DNA of 64,000 nt from Pseudanabaena sp. ABRG5-3 (GCF_003967015.1 NZ_AP017560.1:1426001-1490000), one strand, 5' to 3'. Shown: positions 44,063-52,897, counted from the first letter of the stretch. A program made the numbers and translations. The notes: generated by a model not told the origin, from the letters alone.

Positions 44063-44431
44063 AAGCTAGATTTTAGGCGATGTTTTTCTGCTCATTGTCG
44101 TTAATCTTTATATTGCCATATATATTACTTTGCAATTCCATTAGCGATCACGCTAAATATTCATCCGTGCGGATTCAAAAAAATGGTTGAAGTACTTTAG
44201 CAGATAGTTCATAGACTCAATAGTAAATCTAGATTTTGGCTTTGTTTCTGGGTTTAGTACATACATATAAATTTCTGTATTGCAACGATCATCAGATTGG
44301 CAGATTCGCTTAAAACTTACGAAATGAAAATTTATGCTCTACAAATTGGCTATTTAGGTTATGATCGGTAACTGTCGCGAATTGTATTAAATTTTTAGAC
44401 TTTTACCTCTACATCACCTGATAGAACCGCA
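44063..44431. other. 369-bp gap between divergent recG and rpsN
   Basis: AT-rich sequence without repeats or ORFs that I can support. It presumably contains the recG and rpsN promoters. Confidence 0.6.
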
Positions 44432-44737
44432 ATGGCTAAGAAAAGCATGATCGAGCGCGAAAAAAAGCGCGCTAAGTTAGTTGAAAAGTATGCAGCTAAG
44501 CTCGAAGCACTCAAAGAAAAGTTTGCCAGTCCTGAACTGACACAACAACAAAAAGTTGCTGTGCATCGTGAAATTCAACAAATTCCTCGTAACGCCAACC
44601 CTACTCGTCACCGCAACCGTTGCTGGGCGACTGGTCGTCCTCGTGGCTACTACAAAGATTTTGGCGTATGCCGCAACGTATTGCGTGAAATGGCTCACCA
44701 AGGCTTGTTACCTGGTGTAGTTAAATCTAGCTGGTAA
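44432..44737 (+). CDS. rpsN: 30S ribosomal protein bS14/uS14
   Basis: 101-residue S14 of the long (zinc-independent) type: [20 protein letters not shown] at the start, then [29 protein letters not shown] and the final LPGVVKSSW. It assembles late into the 30S head. As in other cyanobacteria it stands apart from the main ribosomal operons. It is followed by its own terminator. Confidence 0.98.
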   Translation: MAKKSMIEREKKRAKLVEKYAAKLEALKEKFASPELTQQQKVAVHREIQQIPRNANPTRHRNRCWATGRPRGYYKDFGVCRNVLREMAHQGLLPGVVKSSW

Positions 44738-44756
44738 TTTGTTCATTAATTAACCC

Positions 44757-44792
44757 AAAAAAGATGCAGAGTAAATTGCTGCATCTTTTTTT
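44757..44792 (+). terminator. Rho-independent terminator of rpsN
   Basis: aaaaaagatgcag ... ctgcatcttttttt, starting 20 bases after the stop codon. Confidence 0.9.
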
Positions 44793-44832
44793 ATCTAAAA
44801 ATTATAGCTATAGCCAAATAAGTTAAAACATG

Positions 44833-44883
44833 AAACCCAGAAGAGAGTGGCGGCGCTTTGCGCCGCCACTCTCTTCTGGGTTT
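44833..44883. repeat. 51-bp palindrome with 23-bp perfect arms
   Basis: The arms 44833-44855 and 44861-44883 are perfectly complementary. The outer ends are aaacccag / ctgggttt and the core is ggcggcg ctttg cgccgcc. It shares outer ends and core style with the hairpin at 22036-22092. Confidence 0.92.
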
Positions 44884-45018
44884 ATATCTTTATTCCTTTA
44901 CAGGGATTGATTTAGAGAGAAATATTGGTTGAAATCCTGAACCCGAAATCACGTTTGGTTCAAATATGTTGCAAAAATCATCGACATTTCATACAGCGTT
45001 TTGCGCTGACTTGCAAAC

Positions 45019-45069
45019 CAGATAAATTTTTGAAAGCGCGGCTTCACCGCACTTTCAAAAATTTATCTG
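45019..45069. repeat. Hairpin with 18-bp perfect arms
   Basis: cagataaatttttgaaag (45019-45036) pairs with ctttcaaaaatttatctg (45052-45069). The inner gcgg cttca ccgc extends the stem. A related ctttcaaaaatatttctg string occurs in the spacer near 10707-10725. Confidence 0.88.
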
Positions 45070-45080
45070 TACTACTTTAA

Positions 45081-45148
45081 GCCATAATAATTAATACGCA
45101 AAAGAGGTAGTTCTTACACTACCTCTTTTGCGTATTAATTATTATGGC
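45081..45148. repeat. Hairpin with 30-bp perfect arms
   Basis: The arms 45081-45110 and 45119-45148 are complementary without mismatch, with loop ttcttaca. It lies 62 bases beyond the 3' end of the STAS gene. It may be a terminator or the remains of an inverted duplication. Confidence 0.92.
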
Positions 45149-45210
45149 TATCACTATAGAACCTTAAAAGAGGAGAACTTATGAAACAATCATGACTCTG
45201 TTTAGACCGT

Positions 45211-45636
45211 CTAAGCTGCTAATAGATACTCAGAGGGCTGTTTTTGAGTATTAAATTGATTCATGCAGGTATCGAAACTAGAGAAAATACCAAACACTTG
45301 ATCAATTCTAGAGATTTCAAATACAAGGCGTACAGATGGCTGTAAAGCACAGAGAACTAAGTTACTCTTGTGAGATTTCATTAGACGAAGAGATGCTAAG
45401 AGTTTTTGTAAACCAAGGCTATCGATAAATTCTACATTTTCCATATCAACAACCAAGACAGGAACCTCTTTGCTGCTCATCATTACATTAGCTGCAACCC
45501 AAGACTCAACTTTAGCTAATAGCTCAGAACCTGCAACACTATCAAACTTATCGCTTGTCAATTTAATAGTAAAAGCTTTATCGCTATTTAAACCATGATG
45601 GAAAGATAACTGGCTGATTTGAGTAATAGTATCCAT
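45211..45636 (-). CDS. STAS-domain protein (anti-sigma factor antagonist type)
   Basis: 141 residues, a single STAS domain. The phosphorylation site region reads VEFIDSLGLQKLL, with the Ser expected to be phosphorylated by a partner kinase in anti-anti-sigma switches. The surrounding VPVLVVDMENV strand and the following helix fit the fold. Here the usual DSSG is DSLG. No kinase or phosphatase gene is nearby, so the partner is unknown. I start at the ATG at 45636, preceded by aaggaagaaa; an upstream in-frame codon would add five residues. Confidence 0.87.
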   Translation of the reverse strand: MDTITQISQLSFHHGLNSDKAFTIKLTSDKFDSVAGSELLAKVESWVAANVMMSSKEVPVLVVDMENVEFIDSLGLQKLLASLRLMKSHKSNLVLCALQPSVRLVFEISRIDQVFGIFSSFDTCMNQFNTQKQPSEYLLAA

Positions 45637-45953
45637 TTTTCTTCCTTTCAATTTCTTTGAGAGAATATATAGTCCGTGTTCGATTACATTTCTTAGAGCA
45701 ACATTCGCTGTTTGATAAACACTACAAACTGTTTTCTGTTTCTTGAACCTTATTATTCACTCTTTTCTAAATTGCGAAACACCTTAGAGATATATAAAAG
45801 TTAGTAAAAGGAAATCAAAAAGTTATATAAAGGTTAGTTTTTTCATTTTTCTGGTAACTTTATAAAAACTATGTATTTAAATATACCAAAACTAAGCTGT
45901 GAGACGCATACAACGGATTTACTGCTGACAGCTTAGCTAAAAACATAGGGTGA
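45637..45953. other. 317-bp gap upstream of the STAS gene
   Basis: AT-rich leader and promoter region of the STAS gene, then the 3' flank of rimO's upstream neighbour. No ORF, repeat or clear hairpin seen. Confidence 0.55.
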
Positions 45954-47303
45954 TTAGACAATTTCGCCAAATAGGTCGTAATGATCAGCGGAGGTGATTT
46001 TGACAGAAAACATCGAGCCAAGCGTTGCCTTGCCTAGAGGATCGCTGACATAGACTACACCATCAACATCTGGTGCAAATCTTGCCGATCGCCCTATGAG
46101 TTCGCCAGTATCAGGATTTTCCTGCTCGATCAACACATCAACAGTTTTGCCAATTTCCAACTGGTTTTTCTTGAAAGAAATCTCTTGCTGGGCTGCCATG
46201 ATGCGATCGCGACGTTCTTGTTTTACTTCTTCAGGTAATTGATCAGGCAGATCGAAGGCAGGAGTTCCTTCTTCGGCAGAGAAAGTAAATACGCCCACAT
46301 GATCAAACTCATGGCGCTTCACAAATTCTAATAAATGCTCGAACTGTTCCTCAGTTTCCCCAGGGAAACCGACAATGAAAGTAGTACGGGTGACTGCGTT
46401 GGGAAGAGATGCCTTGATCTGCTCCATGATCTTGTCATTAACTCGCCCCTGCCAAGGACGATTCATCGCTCTCAATACATCAGGATGAGAATGCTGCAAA
46501 GGCAAATCTAAGTAAGGAACTACATTAGGTGTGGCTTTCATCGCATTGATCACCTTGGGAGTCAAGCCTGTGGGGTAGGCGTAGTGCATTCTCACCCAAG
46601 GTACATCCACTTGCCCAAGGGCAGTTAGTAGCTCGGCAAGCTGAGGCTGACCATAAATATCTTGACCATAATTGGTAGTGATTTGTGAGATGAGAATTAT
46701 CTCTTTTACGCCTTCAGAGGCAAGGCGATCGCATTCGGTCACAATTGATTCAATAGAGCGCGATCGCTGATCTCCACGTAAATGGGGAATGATACAAAAG
46801 GCACAGCGATAATCACAACCTTCAGCAACCCGCACATAGGCTACAGCTTCATTAGTAGTGCGATAGCGAGGGATGGTGTCATCAGCAATATAGGTAGGGA
46901 CTTGCGTAACTTCTTTAACTCGTTCGCCTTGCTCGGCACGTTCAATTACATCGACAATTTTTTGATAGTCGCCTGTACCAACGAGAGCCACCGCTTCAGG
47001 AATTTCATCGAGTAATTCCTGTTGAAAATGTTGAGCCATGCAGCCCGCAATTACAATACGTTTGCCCATTTCTGCTAGTTCTACTAAAGTTCGCACCGAT
47101 TCCCGACGGGCATCTTCGATAAAACTACAGGTATTAACAATCACATAGTCGGCTAATTCTTCGTTGCTATCTACCTGATAGCCAGCCTGCACTAGTAATC
47201 CCAGCATGTGTTCAGTATCGACACGGTTCTTTTCACAACCCAAATGGGAGAAAGCGATCGTGGGCTTGATCGTGGGTTTGACAGTAGGAACCAGATTGAC
47301 CAT
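45954..47303 (-). CDS. rimO: Ribosomal protein S12 methylthiotransferase RimO
   Basis: Radical-SAM methylthiotransferase modifying Asp89 of ribosomal protein uS12. 449 residues. MTTase-domain cysteines C23, C59 and C88; radical SAM cysteines C163-x3-C167-x2-C170 (GCDYRCAFC); C-terminal TRAM domain ([20 protein letters not shown]). The motif [15 protein letters not shown] and [11 protein letters not shown] distinguish RimO from MiaB, whose gene is at 29187. Single gene. Confidence 0.96.
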   Translation of the reverse strand: MVNLVPTVKPTIKPTIAFSHLGCEKNRVDTEHMLGLLVQAGYQVDSNEELADYVIVNTCSFIEDARRESVRTLVELAEMGKRIVIAGCMAQHFQQELLDEIPEAVALVGTGDYQKIVDVIERAEQGERVKEVTQVPTYIADDTIPRYRTTNEAVAYVRVAEGCDYRCAFCIIPHLRGDQRSRSIESIVTECDRLASEGVKEIILISQITTNYGQDIYGQPQLAELLTALGQVDVPWVRMHYAYPTGLTPKVINAMKATPNVVPYLDLPLQHSHPDVLRAMNRPWQGRVNDKIMEQIKASLPNAVTRTTFIVGFPGETEEQFEHLLEFVKRHEFDHVGVFTFSAEEGTPAFDLPDQLPEEVKQERRDRIMAAQQEISFKKNQLEIGKTVDVLIEQENPDTGELIGRSARFAPDVDGVVYVSDPLGKATLGSMFSVKITSADHYDLFGEIV

Positions 47304-47397
47304 ATTTGTAATGACTTTTAATGAGGCAGTTTGCCGTAATGCACAATATTCCAGACATCCTAGCTTAACAAAACTTTAGGCGATGCGATCGCTGTAA

Positions 47398-48885
47398 TTA
47401 AAATTCTGGTTCTTCGGCATTGTTTTTAGGATTACTCTTGTTGATTCGCTCAGCACAACTTTTAGAGGTTATTTGGACTAATTTAGCGGTAGGTCCTAAA
47501 GTAGCATCCTGATAAAGGCGATCGTATTCTCTCTGGTAATGTGCAGCTACAGTTGGATTTTGAATGGCAATCAAAGCCTCATCATTGACATGGTTAGCAG
47601 CACTAGTCCAGTTATGGGAACCCGTCAAAATCAAACTGCGATCAAGAATAGCGAACTTATGATGGAGAGTATCTCCAGACGGTAAATTAGGAATACCAAC
47701 GGTTTTGAGCGCTTGTTTCCATGCACTACTTTTGCCTGTTTTGCAGTCTTGAGTAGACTGTAAGCTCCACATATCAAGGGTAGATGAATAATCGCGATAG
47801 GCAAATTGTGGAGCAACTAAAGTACGAATTTGGACATTATCCCGTTGACGTTCCTCAAGAATTGTGGAAATAAAAGGATCGGAATACACAAATAACGCCA
47901 TATCCACAGTTTGTTTAGTTCCTGCGATCGCCGTAGAAATCAGTCCACTGCTAGTTTGCTCCCTTGAAGTATCTTCAGGATCTGGGGAAAATTTAATACG
48001 GATTTGCGCTCCACCCACAATCAAATACTCAATTCTGCGAGAGGGCTTTTTTGAACCAAATAGGCTATCAGGTTTACCATTAGGTCCATCCCCCCACATG
48101 ATATTAAATTCCTTTTGGAAATGCTTTGCGAACTCTTTACTTTCTACACGCAATAGGTTATTGGCATTTCCTCTTGTCTCTGGCTTAGTAAAGTCACCAT
48201 GAATATCGCTCATTGTGAAATTGGCCGAGCCAAATATAACTACCTGATCATCAATCACTATAAATTTATGGTGCATTAATCCACTGCCCTTGGAGCCATC
48301 GGCAGTATCATCAATCCAAGGAATATTTGCTAGTTTAATTAACCTCAAGCCATCACGACTATCTAGCTCATCTTCGCTTAAGCGACCATCTTTGTTGATA
48401 TCAGCAAATTTTTGAAATTCTTGGTAACGATCGCGATCGCGGGCATTCATCTTGGCAACTTGTTCTGGTGTAAATTCGCTCCATGCGCGACTGTAATTAT
48501 TCTCAAGAATAAGCTTGACATTTACACCGCGTAATTTAGCGTCAACGATCGCTTTAGCGATATTCGGTAAACGGAGTTCTTGGACGGCAATATTTAAAGT
48601 AGCCTTTGCTTTGTTGATGTTATCAACGATGATTCTTTCAAGATTGTCACCGAGCCGTTCAATGTTGCGGTAGGGATCGGTGTATCGAGAGGCCTGATTT
48701 TGATTAAAAAATACTTGGATACTAGAGTTCTGTGGCAAGGTAGGCACTATGCCAGACTGAGACTGACAAGCATTTGCGGTGAGCGTAGTCAGTACAATTA
48801 CAGTACAAAACAGAATGCCATAAACTATCTGGCGATATCGCGATCGCAGTTGATAATGTAGGCGGGAGTAGGCTGAAAACCCCAT
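47398..48885 (-). CDS. Phospholipase D-like protein with EF-hand loop, exported
   Basis: 495 residues with two HKD motifs: H205-x-K207-x4-D212 (MHHKFIVIDD) and LHHKFAILD near residue 413, each followed by a GS.N(F/W)T segment. These form one PLD-type active site (phospholipase, nuclease or transphosphatidylase). The first half carries a calcium-type loop DINKDGRLSEDE at 162-173, inserted between the first strand region and HKD1. A hydrophobic start and ANAC at residue 40 suggest export and perhaps lipidation. Substrate is open. Confidence 0.87.
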   Translation of the reverse strand: MGFSAYSRLHYQLRSRYRQIVYGILFCTVIVLTTLTANACQSQSGIVPTLPQNSSIQVFFNQNQASRYTDPYRNIERLGDNLERIIVDNINKAKATLNIAVQELRLPNIAKAIVDAKLRGVNVKLILENNYSRAWSEFTPEQVAKMNARDRDRYQEFQKFADINKDGRLSEDELDSRDGLRLIKLANIPWIDDTADGSKGSGLMHHKFIVIDDQVVIFGSANFTMSDIHGDFTKPETRGNANNLLRVESKEFAKHFQKEFNIMWGDGPNGKPDSLFGSKKPSRRIEYLIVGGAQIRIKFSPDPEDTSREQTSSGLISTAIAGTKQTVDMALFVYSDPFISTILEERQRDNVQIRTLVAPQFAYRDYSSTLDMWSLQSTQDCKTGKSSAWKQALKTVGIPNLPSGDTLHHKFAILDRSLILTGSHNWTSAANHVNDEALIAIQNPTVAAHYQREYDRLYQDATLGPTAKLVQITSKSCAERINKSNPKNNAEEPEF

Positions 48886-49027
48886 ACATGCAAGACTTCA
48901 AATTTTGCAACTCTAGTCTACAGCCTTACCAATTAAATCTAAGTCACTATTCACTAATTTATTTGCTAAAAATTTATTTGCTAAATACTTATCCCAAATA
49001 TTGCACCTAAGTATTGCACTTGAAGAT

Positions 49028-49216
49028 TTAGCAAACTTGTTGGACTCTACCTTGATCAATTGCCTGCATCAGATATTCCAATGCTTCATAATCAGGATCA
49101 GTAATATAGCCCTGTTGCGAAAGTTCTTGATTAATCAGGTTTTCGAGTTCAGGTGTAAGCCGCTTGACAAGGAGAGCGCGGTTAACAAGATTTCTAATGG
49201 TACTTTTGTTATTCAT
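49028..49216 (-). CDS. Small hypothetical protein
   Basis: 62 residues, mostly helical, no membrane segment: MNNKSTIRNLVNRALLVKRL, then ELENLINQELSQQGYITDPDYEALEYLMQAIDQG. The composition and the YITDPDYEALEYL phrase look like a conserved small cyanobacterial protein, but I cannot name it. The ATG at 49216 is the only start. It stands alone, with a hairpin-bearing gap upstream. Confidence 0.6.
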   Translation of the reverse strand: MNNKSTIRNLVNRALLVKRLTPELENLINQELSQQGYITDPDYEALEYLMQAIDQGRVQQVC

Positions 49217-49369
49217 GGCTTTAAAAGGGGTACTAGACGTAAGATTTCTACATTAATTAGCTTGCTCTAAAATCTCAAATATAGATGTGACTCGCATCTC
49301 TGCCTCTATGTGATTGCTATCAGGAAGTTAATAGCTTCATATCTCTGTACTTCTGTGATCTTCGTCACA

Positions 49370-49411
49370 AAAAAGAGAGCAAGTACCTCACAAGGTCTTT
49401 ACTCTCTTTTT
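49370..49411. terminator. Terminator-like hairpin
   Basis: aaaaagagag / ctctcttttt with additional inner pairing (aagtacct / aggtctt) and a T-run. No gene ends close by on the plus strand, so its client is unclear. Confidence 0.55.
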
Positions 49412-49488
49412 GAAATTAAATGGGGTGTTTTTGTTCCCCTAATTACTCAATAGCTCTATAAATTTCGCTCAGGACATAAAAAATGTGT

Positions 49489-49590
49489 AAGTAGCTGGAC
49501 GCAATTAAATATAAAACCCCAAAAGCTGTGGCGCACGCTGCGCGTGCGCCACAGCTTTTGGTTCTATTTTTTAATTATGCCTAGCTAATT
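49489..49590. repeat. Dispersed ~100-bp palindromic repeat, copy C
   Basis: aagtagctggacgcaatta ... taattatgcctagctaatta with centre aaaagctgtggcgcacgc / gcgtgcgccacagctttt. In this copy the central stem has changed on both sides (gctgtgg / ccacagc, against cctgtgg / ccacagg in copy A), so pairing is preserved. Confidence 0.85.
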
Positions 49591-49635
49591 AGTGTGAAGC
49601 GTCATCATTCTTTTTTGAATTTTTAAACAGACTCT

Positions 49636-49818
49636 CTAAGCAAACTCTCTAGGCATAAATTTTTTACTCCAGCGCATATCTAGATCAAACTCTACTTCCT
49701 TCAGAGAGGGAGATTTTGGCAATTGACTGGATACTTTGCGGTTGCCTATGGCTTGTCTGAGTTGAAGTTGAGGATCTACAGGCAACTGCCTCAGAAACGA
49801 TGAAGATATAAAATTCAT
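49636..49818 (-). CDS. Small hypothetical protein (uncertain)
   Basis: 60 residues from the ATG at 49818: MNFISSSFLRQLPVDPQLQLRQ, then a polar stretch and the basic end MRWSKKFMPREFA. No domain or membrane segment. The upstream start at 49854 adds 12 hydrophobic residues. Coding status is uncertain; it is the only ORF in this interval. Confidence 0.4.
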   Translation of the reverse strand: MNFISSSFLRQLPVDPQLQLRQAIGNRKVSSQLPKSPSLKEVEFDLDMRWSKKFMPREFA

Positions 49819-49927
49819 GATTGGCTGCTTTGAAATCGATAACAGCAAAATCAATCTGTAGTCTTTACTACATTATTTGATGATGTAGGCATATCATAAC
49901 ACAGCGATTTTTTCAATCAAATTTCCA

Positions 49928-50290
49928 TCAGCTAATTTCAGCGATGCTAATTGCTTGTTCAAATCGCAATAATTCTAGGGAGCGATCGCCATAGATCGAT
50001 TCAATATGTTCTTCGCAACAGGCGATCGCAAATTCATCAAGGTCTTCTGGTTGCACCCCAAACATATCGTAAAAAGTATCGGCTTCCACGCGACAGAAGC
50101 GCGGACGGGTTGCGTAAATTGAGCATTTACGATTAAGGCGATCGAAGTTAATACACCAGCCATCAATACCAACCATACTCAAATATTGTTGTAATTCTTC
50201 GGGGGTGAGGTAATCAGCGAGATCAGGGCGATCGCTAGGATCAAGATTACAACAAGCACCACAACCGCTAATACATTGCCAAGTTGCCAT
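49928..50290 (-). CDS. YkgJ-family cysteine-cluster protein
   Basis: 120 residues. The N-terminus ATWQCISGCGACCNLDP has the CxxxCxxCC cluster of the YkgJ/CxxCxxCC family, with further cysteines in DGWCINFD, RKCSIYATRPRFCR and ACCEE. The pattern suggests Zn or Fe-S binding; function is unknown. I start at the ATG at 50290 so that the cluster lies at residue 6, as in relatives. An upstream in-frame codon would add 13 residues. Confidence 0.87.
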   Translation of the reverse strand: MATWQCISGCGACCNLDPSDRPDLADYLTPEELQQYLSMVGIDGWCINFDRLNRKCSIYATRPRFCRVEADTFYDMFGVQPEDLDEFAIACCEEHIESIYGDRSLELLRFEQAISIAEIS

Positions 50291-50378
50291 TTTGTATTTT
50301 TTATTTGTCTGACTCAATATATCAATCATGTAGCATCGTAATAACTAACGTCAGTTCGGGTTAAGCTGGCAAATTTTA

Positions 50379-50464
50379 AAAGCCCAAAAGTAAAAGCCTT
50401 GCTATGCAAGGCTTTTACTTTTGGGCTTTGAGAGAGGGTTTGCATAGCAAACTTTCTCTCAAAG
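50379..50464. repeat. Two overlapping long hairpins
   Basis: The first has arms 50379-50402 and 50406-50429, 24 bp perfectly complementary, with loop tat. The second reuses ctttgagaga (from 50426) and pairs it with tctctcaaag ending at 50464. The two are mutually exclusive at their junction. They lie upstream of the YkgJ gene start. Confidence 0.88.
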
Positions 50465-50528
50465 CCCGTTTCAAATTATCCTGAACTCGCCTTAACTAAA
50501 ACGGCGATTTGCACTGCCATAGCTATAC

Positions 50529-50597
50529 AAAGTAATCACGAAATCTGTAGAAAAGACGGCGCAAAGCGCCGCCTTTTCTACAAAAAGTAATCACGAA
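50529..50597. repeat. Hairpin flanked by a 14-bp direct repeat, at the end of a hydrolase gene
   Basis: aaagtaatcacgaa occurs at 50529-50542 and again at 50584-50597. Between them lies a 37-bp palindrome (50546-50582) with core gacggcgcaaagcgccgcc. The right copy is the coding end of the hydrolase gene; its stop codon (50578-50580) lies in the palindrome. The left copy would encode an alternative end (RDYFV-stop). Confidence 0.9.
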
Positions 50598-51459
50598 TTA
50601 ATTTATTGACAACTTCTGGACACTCATCGTGGGGGCAATGTCCTGCATTGATGTAATGCTCAGTTAGAGATGGATAAAACTCACGGAATTTTGCACCCCT
50701 CACACGGGAATTCATCCAAGGATCGCCTTCGCCCCAAATAACTAACAAGGGACAGGTCATTGCTGTTAATAGCTGATCGACTTTTTTGCCTTGGGGGGTA
50801 GTAAAAACAGAGGCAAATACCTGTGCTGCCCCTTCATCGCAGGAGGGGCGATAAATTTCCTCGACTAGTTGATCAGTTACAGCCGATTGATCTAAATATA
50901 CTTTTTGCAAAGTGCTACGAATTCGCGATTTTTGGCGCACAAAAGCAAATAGCAATCGATTTGCCCAAGGTTGCCGCAAAATGCCTTGTAAAGTTTGACC
51001 AATTGCTTTTTGAATGGGGTTGACTTTTTTGGAACCCAGAGGATTAGTATCAGTGAAAGGTCCTGCACTATTGAGCAATACAATTCCCGCAACGGATTGG
51101 GGATAGTCAGCCGCCACACATAAAGATGAGTAACCACCAAGAGAATTGCCTGCAATTATCGTCGGACGTTGAATTTTAGTATTGATAAAATCATGAAGCT
51201 GATCACGCCAAAGATCGCCGCTATATTGCCATGCAGGTTTTTGCGATCGCCCAAAACCCAACAGATCGATCGCATATACTTCAAAATCTTGACTCAGTTC
51301 TGCAATATTCTTACGCCAATGATCAGTCGATGCCCCAAAGCCATGTACTAACAGCAGTGGTGGACGTTGCAGGTTATCCCCAGCTTTGACAAAATAAATT
51401 TTTTGATCGCGCCAAAGCCAATATTCACCAGCGATCGGAGCAGTACTTATTGAAACCAT
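50578..51459 (-). CDS. Alpha/beta-fold hydrolase
   Basis: 293 residues with the alpha/beta hydrolase core: oxyanion HGFGAS near 39-44, nucleophile elbow GNSLGG with Ser106, acid in VIWGEGDPW, and His in NAGHCPHDE. The closest familiar relatives are chloroplast/cyanobacterial lid-containing esterase-like proteins; substrate unknown. The last codons and the stop are supplied by a palindromic insertion: the gene ends RDYFL-stop, whereas the duplicated pre-insertion sequence downstream would give RDYFV-stop. The change is therefore minimal and the enzyme should be intact. Confidence 0.9.
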   Translation of the reverse strand: MVSISTAPIAGEYWLWRDQKIYFVKAGDNLQRPPLLLVHGFGASTDHWRKNIAELSQDFEVYAIDLLGFGRSQKPAWQYSGDLWRDQLHDFINTKIQRPTIIAGNSLGGYSSLCVAADYPQSVAGIVLLNSAGPFTDTNPLGSKKVNPIQKAIGQTLQGILRQPWANRLLFAFVRQKSRIRSTLQKVYLDQSAVTDQLVEEIYRPSCDEGAAQVFASVFTTPQGKKVDQLLTAMTCPLLVIWGEGDPWMNSRVRGAKFREFYPSLTEHYINAGHCPHDECPEVVNKLIRDYFL

Positions 51460-51549
51460 ACCTATATTTACATCTACAATTGTTACATATCTTTACACAT
51501 ATCCTAGCCTTACCGTAGGATTATGGTGGCGATCCTCAAGCATTAACCT

Positions 51550-52509
51550 ATGAACCTTGGCAAGCGCAATCGTTTCTCCGCTAACAAAATTACTGTGCAG
51601 TTGTTGCGTGAGGGCATCATCGAATCGATTCATTCTTGCCAAGCTGCGGTAGTTGATACACGAGGGAGAGTGCTATCAGCCGCAGGTGATCCTCAAACTA
51701 CAACCTTTGCCCGCTCTTGCCTTAAACCCATTCAAGCTTTGCCTGTCTCAATTTCGGGCGCACAGGAGCGCTTTAACCTCTCCGAAAGAGATTTAGCGAT
51801 TATTTGTGGCTCCCATCAAGGGACGATCGCCCAAGCAAGGCAAGTTTTTAGCATTCTCTGGCGTTGTGATGTTGAGCCAAGTGCTTTGCAATGTCCAATT
51901 CCCGACTGTCAAAAAAGCAACCTGCAACATAACTGTTCTGGCAAACATGCAGGGATGATCGCCGTTTGCAAGCAACAGGGGTGGCAAATTTCTTCCTATA
52001 TGGATCGCAATCATCCTGTACAACAACTGGCTCTAAATACAATGGCAGATTTGCTCCATATGCCTGCGGCGGAGTTTATCTGCGCCCATGATGATTGTGG
52101 TGTACCGACTTATCTCTTAGAAATTGGTCAGTTGGCTCATCTCTATGCGTTACTATCGGCTCATGATCAGTTACACCTAGAGCGCATCACTCGCGCTATG
52201 ACTCGCCATCCTGATATGGTTGCAGGGGATGGTCAGTTTGACACAGAACTCATGCGCTTGACCAATGGGGAAATTGTTAGCAAGTCAGGGGCGGAAGGAG
52301 TTCAATGTATTGGACGCATTGGCGAAGGTTTAGGTTTAGCAATTAAGGTAATGGATGGTTCTAAACGCGCCAAAACTGCGGTTTCGATCCATCTACTCAA
52401 ACAGTTAGGCTGGATCAGTCCTACCGTTGCCCAAAAGCTAGAAGAATCTTTTCTCTTTATTGGTAAATATAGCCGTTTAGAAGCAGTTGGCGAGTTATCA
52501 CTTGCATAA
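51550..52509 (+). CDS. L-asparaginase II family (R. etli type)
   Basis: 319 residues of the asparaginase_II family (PF06089-type), unrelated to the E. coli enzymes. Diagnostic text: TFARSCLKPIQALP, IICGSHQG, QHNCSGKHAGM and CAHDDCGVPTYLL with the conserved Cys, Lys and Ser residues of the zinc-containing R. etli-type site. MVAGDGQFDTELM and KSGAEGVQCIG follow. It hydrolyses asparagine to aspartate and ammonia in the cytosol. The ATG at 51550 is the first in frame. A strong terminator follows. Confidence 0.9.
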   Translation: MNLGKRNRFSANKITVQLLREGIIESIHSCQAAVVDTRGRVLSAAGDPQTTTFARSCLKPIQALPVSISGAQERFNLSERDLAIICGSHQGTIAQARQVFSILWRCDVEPSALQCPIPDCQKSNLQHNCSGKHAGMIAVCKQQGWQISSYMDRNHPVQQLALNTMADLLHMPAAEFICAHDDCGVPTYLLEIGQLAHLYALLSAHDQLHLERITRAMTRHPDMVAGDGQFDTELMRLTNGEIVSKSGAEGVQCIGRIGEGLGLAIKVMDGSKRAKTAVSIHLLKQLGWISPTVAQKLEESFLFIGKYSRLEAVGELSLA

Positions 52510-52551
52510 ACGAAGAAGCTTGAGATTTAAAAACCTCAAGCTTCTTCGTTT
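52508..52551. terminator. Bidirectional terminator
   Basis: aaacgaagaagcttgag ... ctcaagcttcttcgttt, a perfect 17-bp stem between the asparaginase gene and tRNA-Val (opposite strand). Confidence 0.92.
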
Positions 52552-52567
52552 ATGTTGTAGAAAGTTA

Positions 52568-52640
52568 TGGGCGCTGAGGGACTCGAACCCCCGACATTCT
52601 CGGTGTAAACGAGACGCTCTACCAACTGAGCTAAGCGCCC
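52568..52640 (-). tRNA. tRNA-Val(UAC)
   Basis: Minus strand: acceptor GGGCGCT / AGCGCCC, D arm AGCTCAGTTGGTAGAGC, anticodon loop TTTACAC with anticodon TAC, T arm GGGGGTTCGAGTCCCTC. 73 nt, CCA not encoded. A recombinase gene begins 258 bases from its 5' end. Confidence 0.96.
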
Positions 52641-52897
52641 TTTTTTGAGGCTATTTTTTTGACCTCAATTAATATAACAGATAGGGTTAGCTTTTTACTA
52701 GCATTTTGAAAAATAATTTTTTAATTGTTGCTGAAAGCCTTATATAACGAGGTTTTCTAGGTTTTTAAAAAGTTATAAAGAACGTAGAGCTAGTTTTCTG
52801 ATCTCAGTTATTATTCACATTGCCTTACACGGTTACAAAAATTTTCACAATCCAAAACCAACCCAAAAACTAACTATTGGTACGGAATTGGTACAGA

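Larger units (their letters stand above)
44738..45210. other. 473-bp gap with a terminator and three long hairpins
   Basis: No gene. In order it holds the rpsN terminator, a 51-bp palindrome (44833-44883), a hairpin with 18-bp arms (45019-45069) and a hairpin with 30-bp perfect arms (45081-45148). The spacing suggests repeated insertion or growth of palindromic elements at this 3'-3' junction. Confidence 0.85.
49217..49635. other. 419-bp gap with terminator-like hairpin and repeat copy C
   Basis: It holds a hairpin aaaaagagag...ctctcttttt (49370-49411) and a full palindromic repeat (49489-49590). No gene visible. Confidence 0.7.

Noticed and set aside
52568-52640. Firm assignment of tRNA-Val as the attachment site
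   Set aside because: No second copy of any part of the tRNA was found to the right within the window, and the element lies on the 5' side of the gene.
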